A DNA stretch of 64,000 bases from Fistularia commersonii (lineage: Eukaryota; Chordata; Actinopteri; Syngnathiformes; Fistulariidae), in NCBI GenBank assembly GCA_037954325.1, contig JBBMNZ010000016.1, forward strand, positions 3,014,001-3,078,000, given 5' to 3'. Under the pieces are notes generated by a model. It searched no databases, was not told where the DNA came from, and saw only the letters and a program-made list of their open reading frames with translations. The position numbers and the translations under genes are program-made. This document shows, piece after piece, positions 1 through 11,058 of this stretch (the first letter of the stretch is position 1; every line of letters starts with the position of its first letter).

Positions 1-98
1 ATCGCATTAGAAACCCCCTATTTATTACTTATATGTGACTGAAATTGAATTAAAAATGTTTCTTTTTAATTACAATTTATTTTCTTAATGTATCATTG

Positions 99-113
99 TT
101 AAATCACTATATT
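99..113. repeat. Probable target-site duplication of RTE copy A (partner at 3123-3137)
   Basis: TTAAATCACTATATT at 99-113 matches TTAAGTCACGATATT at 3123-3137 at 13 of 15 positions. The two blocks sit exactly outside the recognisable LINE ends. Two mismatches fit an old insertion. It fixes the element ends better than homology alone. Confidence 0.6.
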
Positions 114-203
114 CTTCTTCTTTACCTTTCGGCTTTTCCCTTCAGGGGTCGCCACAGTGAATCAACCTTCTCCATCCAACCCTATTATCTGTATCCTCCT
201 CTC

Positions 204-566
204 TCACACTAACTTCATATCTTCTCTCATTACGTCCAGAAATCTTCTCTTTGGTCTTCCCCTAGACCTCCTGCCCAGCAGCTCAAATTCCAGCATCCAT
301 CTACCAATATGTTCACCATCCCTCCTCTGTACATGACCCAACCATCTCAGTCTGGCTTCTCTGACCTTCTCTCCAAAACATGTAACATGTGCTGTCCCTC
401 TGAACTCATCCCTGATCCTATCCATCCTTGTCACTCCCACAGAGAACCTCAACATCCTCATCTCTGCAACCTCCAGCTCTGCCTCCTGTCTTTTTGTCAA
501 TGCCACTGTTTCTAAGCCATACAGCATCACTGGTCTCACCACTGTCTTGTACACCTGTCCCTTCAT
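204..566 (-). pseudogene. RT C-terminal region, RTE copy A
   Basis: A 120-codon open stretch on the minus strand encoding the region downstream of the RT palm. Visible blocks are VVRPVMLYGLETVALTKRQE, MLRFSVGVTRMDRIR, RLRWLGHVQRRDGEHIGR and [20 protein letters not shown]. This tail is diagnostic of the teleost RTE family and recurs at 39432-39701. The first methionine is internal to the original polyprotein, so it is not a start codon. The frame ends shortly before the element's 3' end. Confidence 0.85.
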
Positions 567-846
567 TCTGGCTGATTATCTTCTATCGCATAGTACCCCT
601 GACACATTTCTCCACTCATTCTAACCAGCTTGAATCTGTCTCTTCACCTCTTTTCCATACTCTCTGCTGCTCTTGACTGTTGACCCCAAGTACCTGCAAT
701 CCTCCACCTTCTTGATCTCCACTCCCTGTAGTCTCACTGTTCAATCCGGGTTCCTCTCATTCACACACATATTCTGTCTCACTGCAACTAACCTTCATTC
801 CTCTCCTTTCTAGAGCATACCTCCACTTCTATAGTTTTTCCTCAAC

Positions 847-1251
847 CTATTCTCTGCTCTCACTACAGATTACAATGTCACCTGCAAACATCTTAGTCCA
901 TGGAGATTTCTGTCTAACCTCATCTGTCAGCCTGTCCATCACCATTCCTAACAAAAAGGGGCTCAGAGCTGATCCCTGATGGAGTCCCACCTCCGCCTTG
1001 AACATCTCTGTTACCCCTACAGCACACTGCACCACTGTCTCACAGCTAGCATACATGTCCTGCACCAGTCTAAAATACTTCTCTGCGACTCCAGACTTCC
1101 TCATACAATCCCAGAGTTCTTCCCTTGTCACCCTGTCATATGCTTTTTCAAGGTCTACAAAAGTGCAATGCAGCTCCATCTGACCTTCTCGGTACTTCTC
1201 GATTAACATTCTTAAAGCAAACACTGCATCTGAACTACCCTTTCTAGGCAT
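847..1251 (-). pseudogene. RT palm domain, RTE copy A, catalytic box mutated
   Basis: A 134-codon stretch on the minus strand covering RT fingers and palm. It shows MPRKGSSDAVFALR, CTFVDLEKAYDRVTREELWD (first catalytic Asp in the FVDLEKAYD block), GLHQGSALSPFLLG, and the metal-binding box. In family members that box is F-A-D-D; here it reads F-A-G-D (877-888), so the first Asp of the pair is lost. This alone should abolish polymerase activity. The frame is closed on both sides by lesions. Confidence 0.85.
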
Positions 1252-1415
1252 TAAGCCATACTGCTGTTCACAAATGCTGACTACTGCTCAATCTAGTTTC
1301 ACTACTCTTTCCCATAACTTCATTGTATGCTCATCAACTTTAGCCCTCTTTAGGTACCGCAATTCTGCACATCACCCTTATTTTTAAAAATGGGTACCAT
1401 CTCACTTCTTCTCCA

Positions 1416-1685
1416 TTACCAAGGCATCTTCTCACTCTCTAAACTCGTGTTGAATAATCTAGTCAGAAACTCTACTGCTGCCTTTCTTGGACTCTTCCAT
1501 ACCTCCCCAGGTATATCATCAGGACCACATGCCTTTCCACTTTTATTCCTCTTCAATGCTTTCCTCACTTCAGTTTTACTAATCTCTGCTACTTTGCTGT
1601 CTACAATAGTGACCTCTTCTACCCTTGCCTTTCTTTCATTTTCCTCATTCATCAGCTCTTCAAAGTACTCTTTCCATCTTCCCAT
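1416..1685 (-). pseudogene. EN-RT linker and RT N-terminal region, RTE copy A
   Basis: An 89-codon minus-strand stretch. Recognisable blocks are GRWKEYFEELMNEENER, the KALKRNKSGKACGPDDIPGE motif that precedes the RT fingers in this family, and FLTRLFNTSLESEKMP. The corresponding segment of copy C lies at 44713-44952 and carries the same order, supporting common descent. It is out of frame with the palm fragment, so one or more indels separate them. Confidence 0.82.
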
Positions 1686-2328
1686 TACTCTTCTGGCATC
1701 TGTCTATACATTTCCCTCTCTATCCTTAATCGCCCAGAACCGCCGTACATCGTTTCCATCTCTATCTCTTTGCTTCGCCAGCCTGTATAAATTATTCTCT
1801 CCCTGCTTTCTGTCCAATCACACATACAAGTCATCATACCTCGGCTACCTCTATGTTCACTTTACACTGTAGCTCCCTGTACTCCTGTATGCTCTCTTCA
1901 GTCCCCTGAGTATCCCACATCTTCACTCACCGCTTTCTCTCTATAAAGGCCTAGACCTCATTCCCCCACCAAGTCTCCTGATCTACTTTCCTTCCAAATG
2001 ACACACCAAGCACTCTCCTACCTGTCTCCCTGATCATATTAACTGCAGTAGTCCAGTCATCTGGGAGCTTTCCCTGACCAAACCAAAGAGTTTTTTTACA
2101 ACTCTTTCCTGAAAACCACTCCTCCCTTTTAAGCTTCTATCATGTTGTCCTCTGCTCTGCCTTTGTCCTCTTGATCTTCCTTGTCACCAGAGTCATCTTA
2201 CAAACCACTGTCATATGCTGTCTGGCTACATTGTCATCTACCACTACTTTGCAGTCACTGATCTCCCTCAGATTCCTTGTCTATACAAGATGTAGTCTAC
2301 CTGCATGGTCCTACCTCTCTCTTATAAG

Positions 2329-2777
2329 TTACAACGTCTCCCTGTCTTTTCTGGAAAAAATGTTCACTACTGCTTTTTCCATCCTTTTTGCAAAGTCTAC
2401 CATCATCTGTCCTTCTGCGTTCCTGTCCTGGATGCCAAACTTGCCCATCACTTCTTCATTACATCTATTGCCTACACTAACATGTCCATTGAAGTCTGCA
2501 CCAATTACCACTCTCTCATCTCTGGGGCTATTCTGCATCACTTCATCTAGCTCATTCCAGAACTTGTCCTTCTCCTCTAACTTACCTATTGGGCATAGCC
2601 ACTAAAACCATTGAGCATCACACCTTCAATTTCCAACTTCAGACTCATCTGTCTATGTGACATTCCTCTCACCTCCAGAATATTCCACACAAAGTCCTCC
2701 TTCAGGGTAATACCGACTCTTTCTCTTCCTGTCAATTTTATGATTGTACCACTTGTAACCTGCTTCCTTCTCTGCAT
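2329..2777 (-). pseudogene. APE-type endonuclease domain, RTE copy A (two frames)
   Basis: Two overlapping-phase pieces: 2586-2777 (RERVGITLKEDFVWNILEV, LKLEIEGVMLNGFSGYA) and 2329-2541 (ERVVIGADFNGHV, MGKFGIQDRNAEGQMMVDFA). The GADFNGHV block corresponds to the G-D-F-N motif of apurinic-endonuclease-like LINE nucleases that nick the target DNA. A frameshift or in-frame stop lies between about 2541 and 2586. The upstream 5' untranslated part continues to about 3122 and includes a region retained in copies B, C and D. Confidence 0.82.
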
Positions 2778-3137
2778 TATGTCAAATAACTCTCCACTTT
2801 TCCTTTCATTGACCCAGTATTCAAAGTCCCAGATTCTTGCCTTCCCACTTCTCTCTTTGCTTCCAAACCCACCTTCCTCCTCACCTTCTTAAACCCACAG
2901 TGGCCCAATTTCCACTGGTACCCTGCAGGTTATCGGCACCAATGGCGTTCGCCGTCAACCCGGGCCTCGACTCATCCGGTATGAGATTCTTAAATTTGAT
3001 TCACATATTTGGTTTTGGCACAATTTTTTTCTCCTGATGCCCTTCCTGGCGCAACCGTCCACATTTATCCGGGCTTGGGACCAGCTCAGGGAGACACTGG
3101 CCTGTGCCCCCCTGAGGCTGCATTAAGTCACGATATT

Positions 3138-4240
3138 ATTTGGTATCTTCAAAGTATGACCACAGACCAGGAAATGCAAAGTGGAAGTGCAATACAACAA
3201 CATAGGTTAAGATAAAGGTAAATATATCCCCATTGTCAGTTTAACAGTTGAACCTGATATCTTCACTTTAAGTAAAGATGTATTCTTGTATACAAAATTA
3301 CTTCAGAGAGCTTGTATGTTTCTATGGCGGAAAAGTGTTGCAAAAATGTTGTTTCTCTTCGCTGAAGTGAAAAAATTTAAAATTGTTATTTTCATCCGAA
3401 GAAAATATTGTGTATTTCTTTTCCTCATCAAATGTCTTTTTTTAATTTTAAGTTATTTAAACTTCCTTTTTACATTCCTGTTTGATGACTCAAACACTTT
3501 TACTTAAAGGGAGACTCCTAATTCTTAAGATTATCTCCCAAGCACCAATATGGGACTGAAATATACAGATGTAGTGTGATACTACTTTATTCTTTCAGTC
3601 CACTGCCTTTGAGAAGCAAATGTACTTTTTTATTACATTGCATATATGTGACGGATACCTCATTGAATAAGATATTTAAATATTCTGGGAATTATTTGTC
3701 TGTTTTTTTGTTTTATGTTGTCATTATTGTTGTTTTTTTCCTGAAGAAAAAAATGTGTTACTCACTTAACTTGAACAGTACTGTGTAAAGTGAATCTCGC
3801 ACTTGACTGGATTCATGTTGCAGAATAAACTGCAATATTTTTTAAATGTTTCTATACACATATTTTAAAATACAATCCACAATGATAAACTGCAACTTTA
3901 AAATGCTGTCAAATGTACTAAAAATAATTAACTGAAATATTATATCAAGATATTTAAAATTAATTTTACTTGTGGTAAATATATTTTGCAAATATTTCTT
4001 ATAAGACATTTTCAACTCTGGACTGTTAATTGAAATTCAGTCTTCTAGTTTTCCGCTATTTCATTTAAAACCCTTCAGTCACATGTGTTGCACATCTAAG
4101 TACACATTTTACAATCAGCACACAGGTCACGTAAAAGTAAAATTCAACAGCAACAAAAACAACAATTTTTTTCTTTAGAAAACCGACAGACAATCACTAA
4201 CATTATTTCTGTTCTTCAACAGTCGTCTGCATCACATCGA
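3138..4240. other. AT-rich single-copy-looking sequence, nothing recognised
   Basis: AT-rich with runs of T and A and only short chance open frames (up to about 73 codons). I recognise no repeat family, RNA gene or exon here. Confidence 0.4.
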
Positions 4241-4800
4241 TTTTACATTGAGAAGAAGAGAGAAGTCTCACCTTTTCTCTGCTGGAAGGAGAGTGGCATT
4301 CTGGGACTTGTAGTGGGAATTTGATGTTAGTTCTGAATCTTACTTTTAAAGCGGTGACCCCAGTTCACTAAGCATAAGGGCCTTTGCTGTGCCCTCAGAT
4401 GTCTTTCAGTATCAGATTCTGAAAACAATTCACCTTTCTATCTGCTAACACTAAGCTTCAAAGCAACAACAGAGCCTATCTCTCTGTTTGCATCACTTTT
4501 GTTTTCCGTGCAAATAGCTTGATGATCAAGAATACAGTCTTTCTGGTGCCCAAGTCTCCCCTGAGTGGCAACCAAGGCTGAAGGGATAAAGCTGTCTTTT
4601 GTTCGAGAAGGTACAGAATCTGTGTCTGGCGGCAGTAGAGCGATTCTGCGCGGTGTTCTCCAGCAGGATGGAAATGCTCACTGAAAAGTGACACGGCAGC
4701 TGGGCTGAAGACAGTCAAGTCGACTGAGCACATTTCATGTCAGTGAAAGGTCCACAGGGCATCTCTAGCTCTTGGAGCTGATAGGCCGCCTGCTCTCTAG
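4241..4800. other. Higher-complexity block around a Staf-type motif
   Basis: Base composition becomes more balanced than in the flanks. The block contains the ZNF143/Staf-like motif at 4295-4314 and an 85-codon minus-strand open frame (4476-4733) that resembles no family I know. It could be a promoter-proximal region, a conserved non-coding element or a decayed repeat. Nothing decides between these from sequence alone. Confidence 0.25.
4295..4314 (-). promoter_or_regulatory. ZNF143/Staf-type (GFY-Staf) promoter motif
   Basis: GGCATTCTGGGACTTGTAGT is the reverse complement of the extended ACTACA-A-N-TCCCAGAATGC element known from vertebrate promoters bound by ZNF143. The match covers both the ACTACA part and the TCCCAGAATGC core. 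No coding first exon is recognisable next to it. The motif also occurs inside some vertebrate repeats, so its function here is inferred only. Confidence 0.5.
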
Positions 4801-6039
4801 TGTTCATTGATTGTAACAGTCACACACTTAACTTTTCCATGATTACTTGGGGCAGACTCATTTTTGAGGTGAAAACGGAGATTAAACAGCATGTAGAATA
4901 ATCCCAGTTTCCTCACATATAATTTGTCTAAACAGTCTAAAATCCCATTAGACCACAGGAGGACAACTGTCGACTAGCCATACCTTTTATGTGAAGGAAC
5001 TCATGGAGAGACGGCCATCTGGCAACTCAAACTTTTTCATATATGCCAATGACACATTGTTTTATAAACAGAGCTTTTATACTACAAACATTTCAGTGTC
5101 CCGGGGCATTAATCTGCCTAAGCTTATGTCAATCCATGGAACTAGATATTGCTCTTTATAACTTGTCCAGTGGTGGGGGTGTTATTACATCACACCAGCT
5201 GTCACTTTAACCTGGTATATCTAAAAGGAAGGTCAGTAAAATGGATGAGCGAAAAAAAAAAAAAAAAAAAAAAGAAGGACAATGCTGAAGCGCTGAAAGG
5301 CATTAAAAAAATCAAATACTAATAACAGTTTGTTTATTTTCTGAAGCAACATCAATATAATGATGATGTTGCAGGGCATCATCTTACCCTTCATCTTTGG
5401 CCGTGAAGCAATGGAGCACTTTTTCTTCAAGTGAATCAGAACGGCTTTTGCAGAAAGCAGCATTTTAGTGTGTAATCATTCCTGACACCTGATGTTGAAG
5501 TCAGACTAAATGAATACACATGCTGTCTGTGCAGATATGCTCACTGCCAATGGTAAGAACTCCCAATGCTCTCTCTATTCACAGTACTACATGCTGCACT
5601 GCTTTACAATGTCAGCATCAGTGCTGTCATCATTAAAAGAATGTGAGAAGAACTGAAAATAAAAAAGGAAAAATCAGTATTGCACGGACGTCTAGCAGAT
5701 CTGTCCTAGCACAGTATGTTCATCGCAGCCATGGGATAAAAAAAATGGATAAGTGGACTAATATTCAGCCAATCCTGCTAAAGCCAAATTAGTCCAACAC
5801 ATTTCCATCATATTTCAGAATAAAGCAGTCCTAAAAGTCTAATCTCTTTGGATAGTGATGGCAAATGACCGGTGAGCCCTCAGATCCTTGTCATTTAGGG
5901 ATAAACTTCTTGTGGAGCAGCTTAAACCCCTGAACTGACACAAAAAATGGAAGTCAAAAATATGTCATACACTGCCCAGGAGAAAAACTTTTATTATTAC
6001 ATTGTACTCTACTGGTTGTTGGTATCTGTAGCAAGGCAG
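4801..6039. other. No gene recognised; contains a poly(A)22 tract
   Basis: Unremarkable AT-rich sequence with one uninterrupted run of 22 A at 5252-5273. The sequence upstream of the run does not look like a SINE or a processed gene copy, so I cannot tell whether it is a retroposition tail or a simple repeat. Confidence 0.35.
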
Positions 6040-6330
6040 AAAGGACCTGGGCATGAGAGAAACAGCAACAAAGACAGGCTTGAGTCTGAGATGTCAAACC
6101 ACCATCTCCTTTCCTCTGCTGGGCTTAATGGAGGATGGCTTGTGTGGAGTATGAGTGACCTTAATCATCAGGGGGATATTAGGGTTTTATTTGGCAGCAA
6201 CGCAAATTGCGCGGTCATCACTGTGTACAACTGGCAGGCATAAAAAATGAGAGGGGGCAAGGTCGGTTTGCAAATTGTAATCCATATCATCCCGTTACAG
6301 AAGCTGTGCTACAGCTGGCCCAGGGCCAAA
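6040..6330. promoter_or_regulatory. Candidate conserved non-coding element
   Basis: A block of balanced composition, dense in short homeodomain-, POU- and E-box-like words (CTTAATCATCA, CGCAAATTGCG, GCAAATTGTAATCC, CAGCTG) in an AT-rich setting. It overlaps a 98-codon open frame (5947-6243) with no recognisable domain, which I regard as chance. The call rests on texture only. Alignment to other fish would decide. Confidence 0.22.
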
Positions 6331-7009
6331 CAGTACCAAACACATTTTGATGTTGATAATGATGTTGGATTATACTGTCATCTGATGTAATTTCAGCCTG
6401 CATCAAATTAACAAAAGAAGGATCAAGCAATTCCTTTCAAAGTGGACATTTTTACAACCTTCTAGATGCAAACTTGATTTCATGTTGCGTTTATATTTGT
6501 TTTTTGAAAGTCATATGTCTGGCATATAACATTTCGCAGCATCTTGTCTCTTCAGTAATTCACATCAGCAGGGTCTTGGAATATTATCTTCAAACAGTAA
6601 ACAGCAAGTTCACACTCTGTCCAAGGAGAGCTCTATCATCTACTGTCTTCTCCATATCAGTATTTCAATTAAAAGGATCTCAAAATGAGTTGTGGATGCT
6701 TCTCCATCTGTTCAATTGTGGGGATGTCTAATATCTGACATTAACAATGACTTTATGAGAATTTTGGAACTGCAATTTTATGTGAGAATAATTGGAGAAA
6801 TCACAGAATCTAAAAGCCATGAGTTTGAGACTGAGCTGACTATAAGTTTTTGTTGTATGTGACATCCCCACCGTTTCCCTTTGTTAAAGATGGATGAATC
6901 CATAGCTCAATGAGCAGTTGAAAGAAAAATTGTGTGTACGTAAAAATAATGGTCAGAAAAAAGAACAGGTTAACATTAACTAATGTTGTCTAACTAAGCA
7001 TCAAAGCGT
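6331..7009. other. No feature recognised
   Basis: AT-rich sequence with short chance open frames only. I see no repeat family, splice-bounded exon or RNA gene. Confidence 0.35.
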
Positions 7010-7058
7010 ATATATGTGAGTGCATGTATGTACATATATATATATGTATGTATGTATG

Positions 7059-7112
<54 letters not shown>

Positions 7113-7145
7113 TATATATAAATACAGTATATAAAATATATACAC
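7010..7145. repeat. Compound microsatellite (TATG)n-(TA)n-(TG)22
   Basis: Alternating TATG/TA steps are followed by an uninterrupted (TG)n at 7067-7110 and then TA-rich sequence. It directly precedes a LINE fragment. Confidence 0.95.
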
Positions 7146-7179
7146 ATTTTTAAAATGTTTTTTAATTTTAATCTTTACA

Positions 7180-7736
7180 CCACTTCCGTATGCCTCTGGT
7201 CAGCTTTTACAGAGACAACCTTTCTCTGACTGTCAAGAAAACAAGAGAGATGATTATGTGTTTCAGGAGACAGCAGGGAAACAAACATCACGTCATAAAC
7301 ACTGGCAATGTGGAGGTAGAGAGTGTCAGCAGCTTCCAGTTCCTCAGTGTCCATATTACAAGGATCGATTCTGGTCACTACATTCATATATTATGGTCAG
7401 GATAGCTCACCAGCAACCTTACTTCCTGTTGTGCTGAGGAAGTTTTGCACAGACACCAATATCTTCACCAACTTCTACAGGTGCACCCTTGAGAGCCTGC
7501 TGGTGGGGAGCATCACAATGTGGCATGGGAATGGCTCCGGTCGCAGCTGGAAACACTATCAAGAAGTGTGTAGATGATACCGCACACCACTGGAAGCAGC
7601 CCCCCCCCTCCTCAACATTACTGCAGACAGTGCCCATAGAAGGTAAGCAGCATTATAAAGGACCTCAAACATCCAGCTCAAAAATTGTACTGCTTGCTAC
7701 CATCTGGCAGATGGTACAGAACTGCATGCATCAAAA
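7180..7736 (+). pseudogene. LINE reverse-transcriptase C-terminal fragment (CR1/L2/Rex1 group)
   Basis: Plus-strand remnant spread over three frames. Blocks in order are NLSLTVKKTREMIMCFRRQQ, NVEVESVSSFQFLSVHITR, a frameshift near 7400, KFCTDTNIFTNFYRCTLESL, LVGSITMWHGN, and finally LPSGRWYRTACIK. This order (KTKE-M-I-DFRRQ, then FKFLGVHI, then NFYxCTxES, then TAWYGN, then LPSGRRYR) matches the thumb and C-terminal region of teleost CR1/L2/Rex1-type LINEs. The palm with the catalytic box is absent upstream, where a microsatellite begins. The fragment ends in a (CA)n tract. I cannot fix the exact clade without a search. Confidence 0.72.

Positions 7737-7767
<31 letters not shown>
7737..7767. 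repeat. (CA)n microsatellite
   Basis: About 15 CA units immediately after the LINE fragment. It may have grown from or replaced that element's 3' tail. Confidence 0.95.
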
Positions 7768-7769
<2 letters not shown>

Positions 7770-7996
7770 TAAGAATATTGTCAGTGTTATTTTAGCACTG
7801 AACCTTGCAGTTGTATATGTCCAAAACTTATTTCAACTGTCTTAATTTTTAGATTTTTGCTTTATTTTTATACTTAATATGTTTTACATAGATCGTTATT
7901 CTGTGTTGTGAATAGTGAGTGGACTGGCTCTTCTTGTACAAAACATTTTATTGCATTAAGTGCGTGAAATCTGCTTATGACAATTTAACCTGCAAA

Positions 7997-8045
7997 ATAT
8001 ATATGTATATGTGTGTGTGTGTGTTTGTGTGCTTTTGTGTGTATA
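7997..8045. repeat. Imperfect (TA)n/(TG)n microsatellite
   Basis: TATATATGTATATG followed by TG repeats interrupted by TTTG and CTTTTG. Confidence 0.85.
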
Positions 8046-8094
8046 GGCACACAATAGCCTTGGTGCCTCAGTTTGATTTCAAAAGAGGCCTTTC

Positions 8095-8335
8095 TGTTTG
8101 GATGTTCTCCCTGTGCCTGTGTGGGTTTCTCTGGTTACCTCTCACAATCCAAAAAACATGTATTAGGTTAGACTCTAAATGGCCAGATGAGTGAATTAGA
8201 GAGTGAATAATTGTGTCTCTATATGTGGACCTTTGAATGGTTAGAGACTGGTTAAGTATATACCACGCCTCTTGCCCAATGACAGCCAACATCCAAGCCG
8301 CCACGACCCTGAGTGCAGGAGCAGTGGTATAAAAA
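8095..8335 (+). mobile_element. tRNA-headed short repeat, 5'-truncated fragment
   Basis: The stretch starts at GATGTTCTCCCTGTGCCTGTG, the part that follows the tRNA-like head in this family. It passes through the 'acctctcacaatccaaaaaac' and 'gaatggttagagactggtt' blocks and ends near CGACCCTGAGTGCAGGAGC. The same blocks occur in the fuller copy at 11059-11380 on the other strand. Head and GATG tail are missing. Confidence 0.65.
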
Positions 8336-8339
8336 GAAG

Positions 8340-11040
8340 CCAGGAGTTTGTGGTGTATTTTATCAAAAATCATCCAAATACAGTCATTCGGCACAGTACT
8401 GAGAAAAACACCATTTCTTTCCAGGGAAAATGTGAGTCACTGTGATGGTGATTACCACATTGTTTTGGTTGTGGTTAGAATTGAAAAAGGTAGTCAGTGA
8501 CTGTTTATTGTGTCTATCAAAGGTAACAAAAATAAATTCAAATGATGGGTTGATCTGTCCTTCAAATATTGGGGTTTCACAATTAGAAACATTAAAAATA
8601 AAAATTCTGTTTTGACAGTGTAATTTTTTTCGTAAATTGATTTTTTTTTGTGTAGATTTTAATCATATGTTTTGTACCAATTTCTTCTGCTTTTTAAAAT
8701 CTCAAACATTCCATGTTTTTCAGACAATTCAACAAAAGTACATTTCAAATAATTACATAATTGATACATTAAGGAACACTTTTTCCTTTTAAGTGACATT
8801 GTAGCAGCTATATTAATTATCTATCCTATCAAAATGGAAAACTGTAATCCAAACGGACATTAGTTTACCTTATGAACAATTTATATTTTAGTTGGTAGCG
8901 TTACTGTGAATCTCGGGGGATGAAAAGAAAGGAAAGTTAGATAACCTATATTTAAAGCACAGAATAAGAATTCTAAGAAAAAAAATCTTAATATTTTCAC
9001 GCAGCAAGGTTACTGACTTTAACTCTGTGGTTCTCAATTGCTTTCAGCAAATCTGTGATTTTCCAGCTCATTTTGAGGAGGGGTCAGGACTGTAGATCCT
9101 CCAGCGTGCTCTCTTTTCTAGCTTTATATGGTTTTAAGTATGAATCAGTATAAATCTATATAAATATAAATAAGTATAAATCTGTCACTACATGCCTTTG
9201 CCTTCTTGTTTGATAAAAACAACCTTTGAAGAGAGGAGAGGAGAGGAACTGTGAGGCTGCTGTCTTTGTTGTTTTTTTTCAATATAGAAAAATGTTTTCC
9301 TTTTGCACAAAAACTTTAAGTGCCATAGAGCTACTTTTAAAGGGCTTTAACTTCTGAAAACATTGAATGTACATTTGAGTTGATTGTGATTTTTCTACAC
9401 TTAAATATTCAGCAGAGTGCACATTTGAGTGTGGAGGGACTTCTTCATTGCGCTGATGGGTTAGGGTGGTGTAAGGTGGAAATGTATACACTTAACTACT
9501 ACTTATTCATATCAAATCATGAACTAACCATGCAAATTATTGCTGGATTGTTGGATTGTTGGATTTTGTTCTTATTTCATACACAGTCCAGACACAGTCT
9601 GGGTTTGGATAAACCATTCTAATTTCACAAATGTTGTACACCACACACAAATACAAAACAGAACCAACATGACCATGCAAACAAGCAAAAAAGCAAATTA
9701 TAATTATTGTAATCATTATAAGAATTGTTATTTTCAGATATGAAAAAAAAAATCTCTGTCTCTATTTAAATATATATTATATTCTTGGAATCTTAATCAT
9801 CTAAATAACCTCTGCAAGAAGAATTTAGAAAAAGAAATATGATAACATTTAAATAAGTAATAAAACACTCATTTTGCAGCTGACCCATTAACGTGTCTGG
9901 CTTTAAGAGTAGTTCTGGCCCACTAATTCTAGCTCACGTTCAAATATTTAGGTACCACTTTGTTGTTGAACTATTGCCAAAGGATATACACTGCCTAGTC
10001 ATTGGAGGAGTTAATTAGTCTCATTACTTGATCGTAATATGTGTCACTGCTGTATGATTAGCCATTATTGTCCATTCAAGAAACAAAACCTGGAATGTTT
10101 AGCTTCCTAAGGCACAGATTCCAAATCAGTAACAGATCCAGTCAAAGTTTTTTTTTTTCAGAAGCAGACAGCTGATAGTGTTCATTGTAAATATAATGAA
10201 AAGTTAAATGACACCCCCTTACTCCCACCCCCATTTCAAGACACTTCAATAATCCCACTGATTTAAGACCCTTAAAATGTGCAGCATGAAGCTCAAAAGT
10301 GCAGATCATTTATGCTGAAAACCTGGCTGTAGGCAGGGATTTTCTGTGTCTCAGACAATTTATTTACATGCTAAAACACAAGAATAAGAATTCATTAGTG
10401 TAATCTTAGCCCCAGATCTAGATTGGGAGTTGTTTGATTAGTAACTTTGGGACATTGTTTTTGTAGTGAGTCTGCCTGTCTGCTACTTTTGTTTTTCCTT
10501 ATTTGGCATGACTCCCTGTAATGTGGTTGTGCTTGAAGACTAATCTCTGCTATCTCTGCTGTAATTAACAGAGCATGCAAAGTTCCCAGACACATTTGTT
10601 GTTCTAGTTGTTTTCTGCAAAGACTGTTGTTTTTGTGCAAAGCACCTCAACTTGCCTGACTGGTCACAATAACTGCAATCAGATAGACCATTTCCTACAA
10701 ATTAACAAAAACATCATACTTCACATTGTCAGATGTCAAGTGTTTTACCAATGGGATATCAACAATTTCCCCCTTTCCATCTTTCCTCAAAACCTGGCTT
10801 GTAGAAATGCATTTAGAAGGATATTCATTTTTTTCTCATTGAGGAGATGCAAAAACATAGTGTTTCACTCACATTTCTGTACTTAGTAGCCACTGTCATC
10901 TACATCTAGTTGGTAGGTTTCTGCAGAGGAAGTGCATGGGGAGGAGGAAAGTGTTATGGGCATCAAACAGGATATCAGATGTGCAGCAACATTTAAAACG
11001 CTTTGGATATTTAAAAAGTAATATGTGTGTTGATAAAAAA
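8340..11040. other. No gene recognised
   Basis: AT-rich sequence. It holds a GAGAG-rich stretch near 9230-9245 and a short TTGGATTG repetition near 9541-9562. Open frames are short and show no domain. The block at about 9985-10090 has homeodomain-like ATTA words but no firm support as an element. Confidence 0.35.
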
Positions 11041-11058
11041 AAGTGTGTGCGTATGTAT

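Larger units (their letters stand above)
114..3122 (-). mobile_element. RTE-type non-LTR retrotransposon, copy A (near full length, inactive)
   Basis: An autonomous LINE copy read on the minus strand: endonuclease (EN) at high coordinates, then reverse transcriptase (RT), then a short 3' end. Collinear protein fragments in several frames cover EN (GADFNGHV block), the EN-RT linker, the RT palm (FVDLEKAYDRV, GLHQGSALSP) and the RT C-terminal region (MLYGLETVAL, RWLGHVQRRD, GRPKRRF). These blocks are characteristic of the abundant teleost RTE/RTE-X LINEs related to the source of craniofacial-development-protein-2-like endonucleases. The exact subfamily name is my inference. The minus-strand 3' end runs through GGCGACCCCTGAAGGGAAAA into a GAA-rich tail. 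Frameshifts, stops and a broken catalytic box show it is dead. Flanks are 13/15 identical, a probable target-site duplication. Confidence 0.88.

Noticed and set aside
1390..1872. 160-codon plus-strand open frame with hydrophobic and Ser/Phe-rich composition
   Set aside because: It is antisense to the RTE copy A linker and RT N-terminal coding. The composition is that of a reversed Lys/Glu-rich frame, not a membrane protein. The same applies to 43392-43838, 44693-45199 and 2171-2605.
5947..6243. A 98-codon protein-coding gene
   Set aside because: No recognisable domain, no neighbouring splice structure, and the sequence looks more like non-coding complex DNA. Length is within chance expectation for 64 kb.
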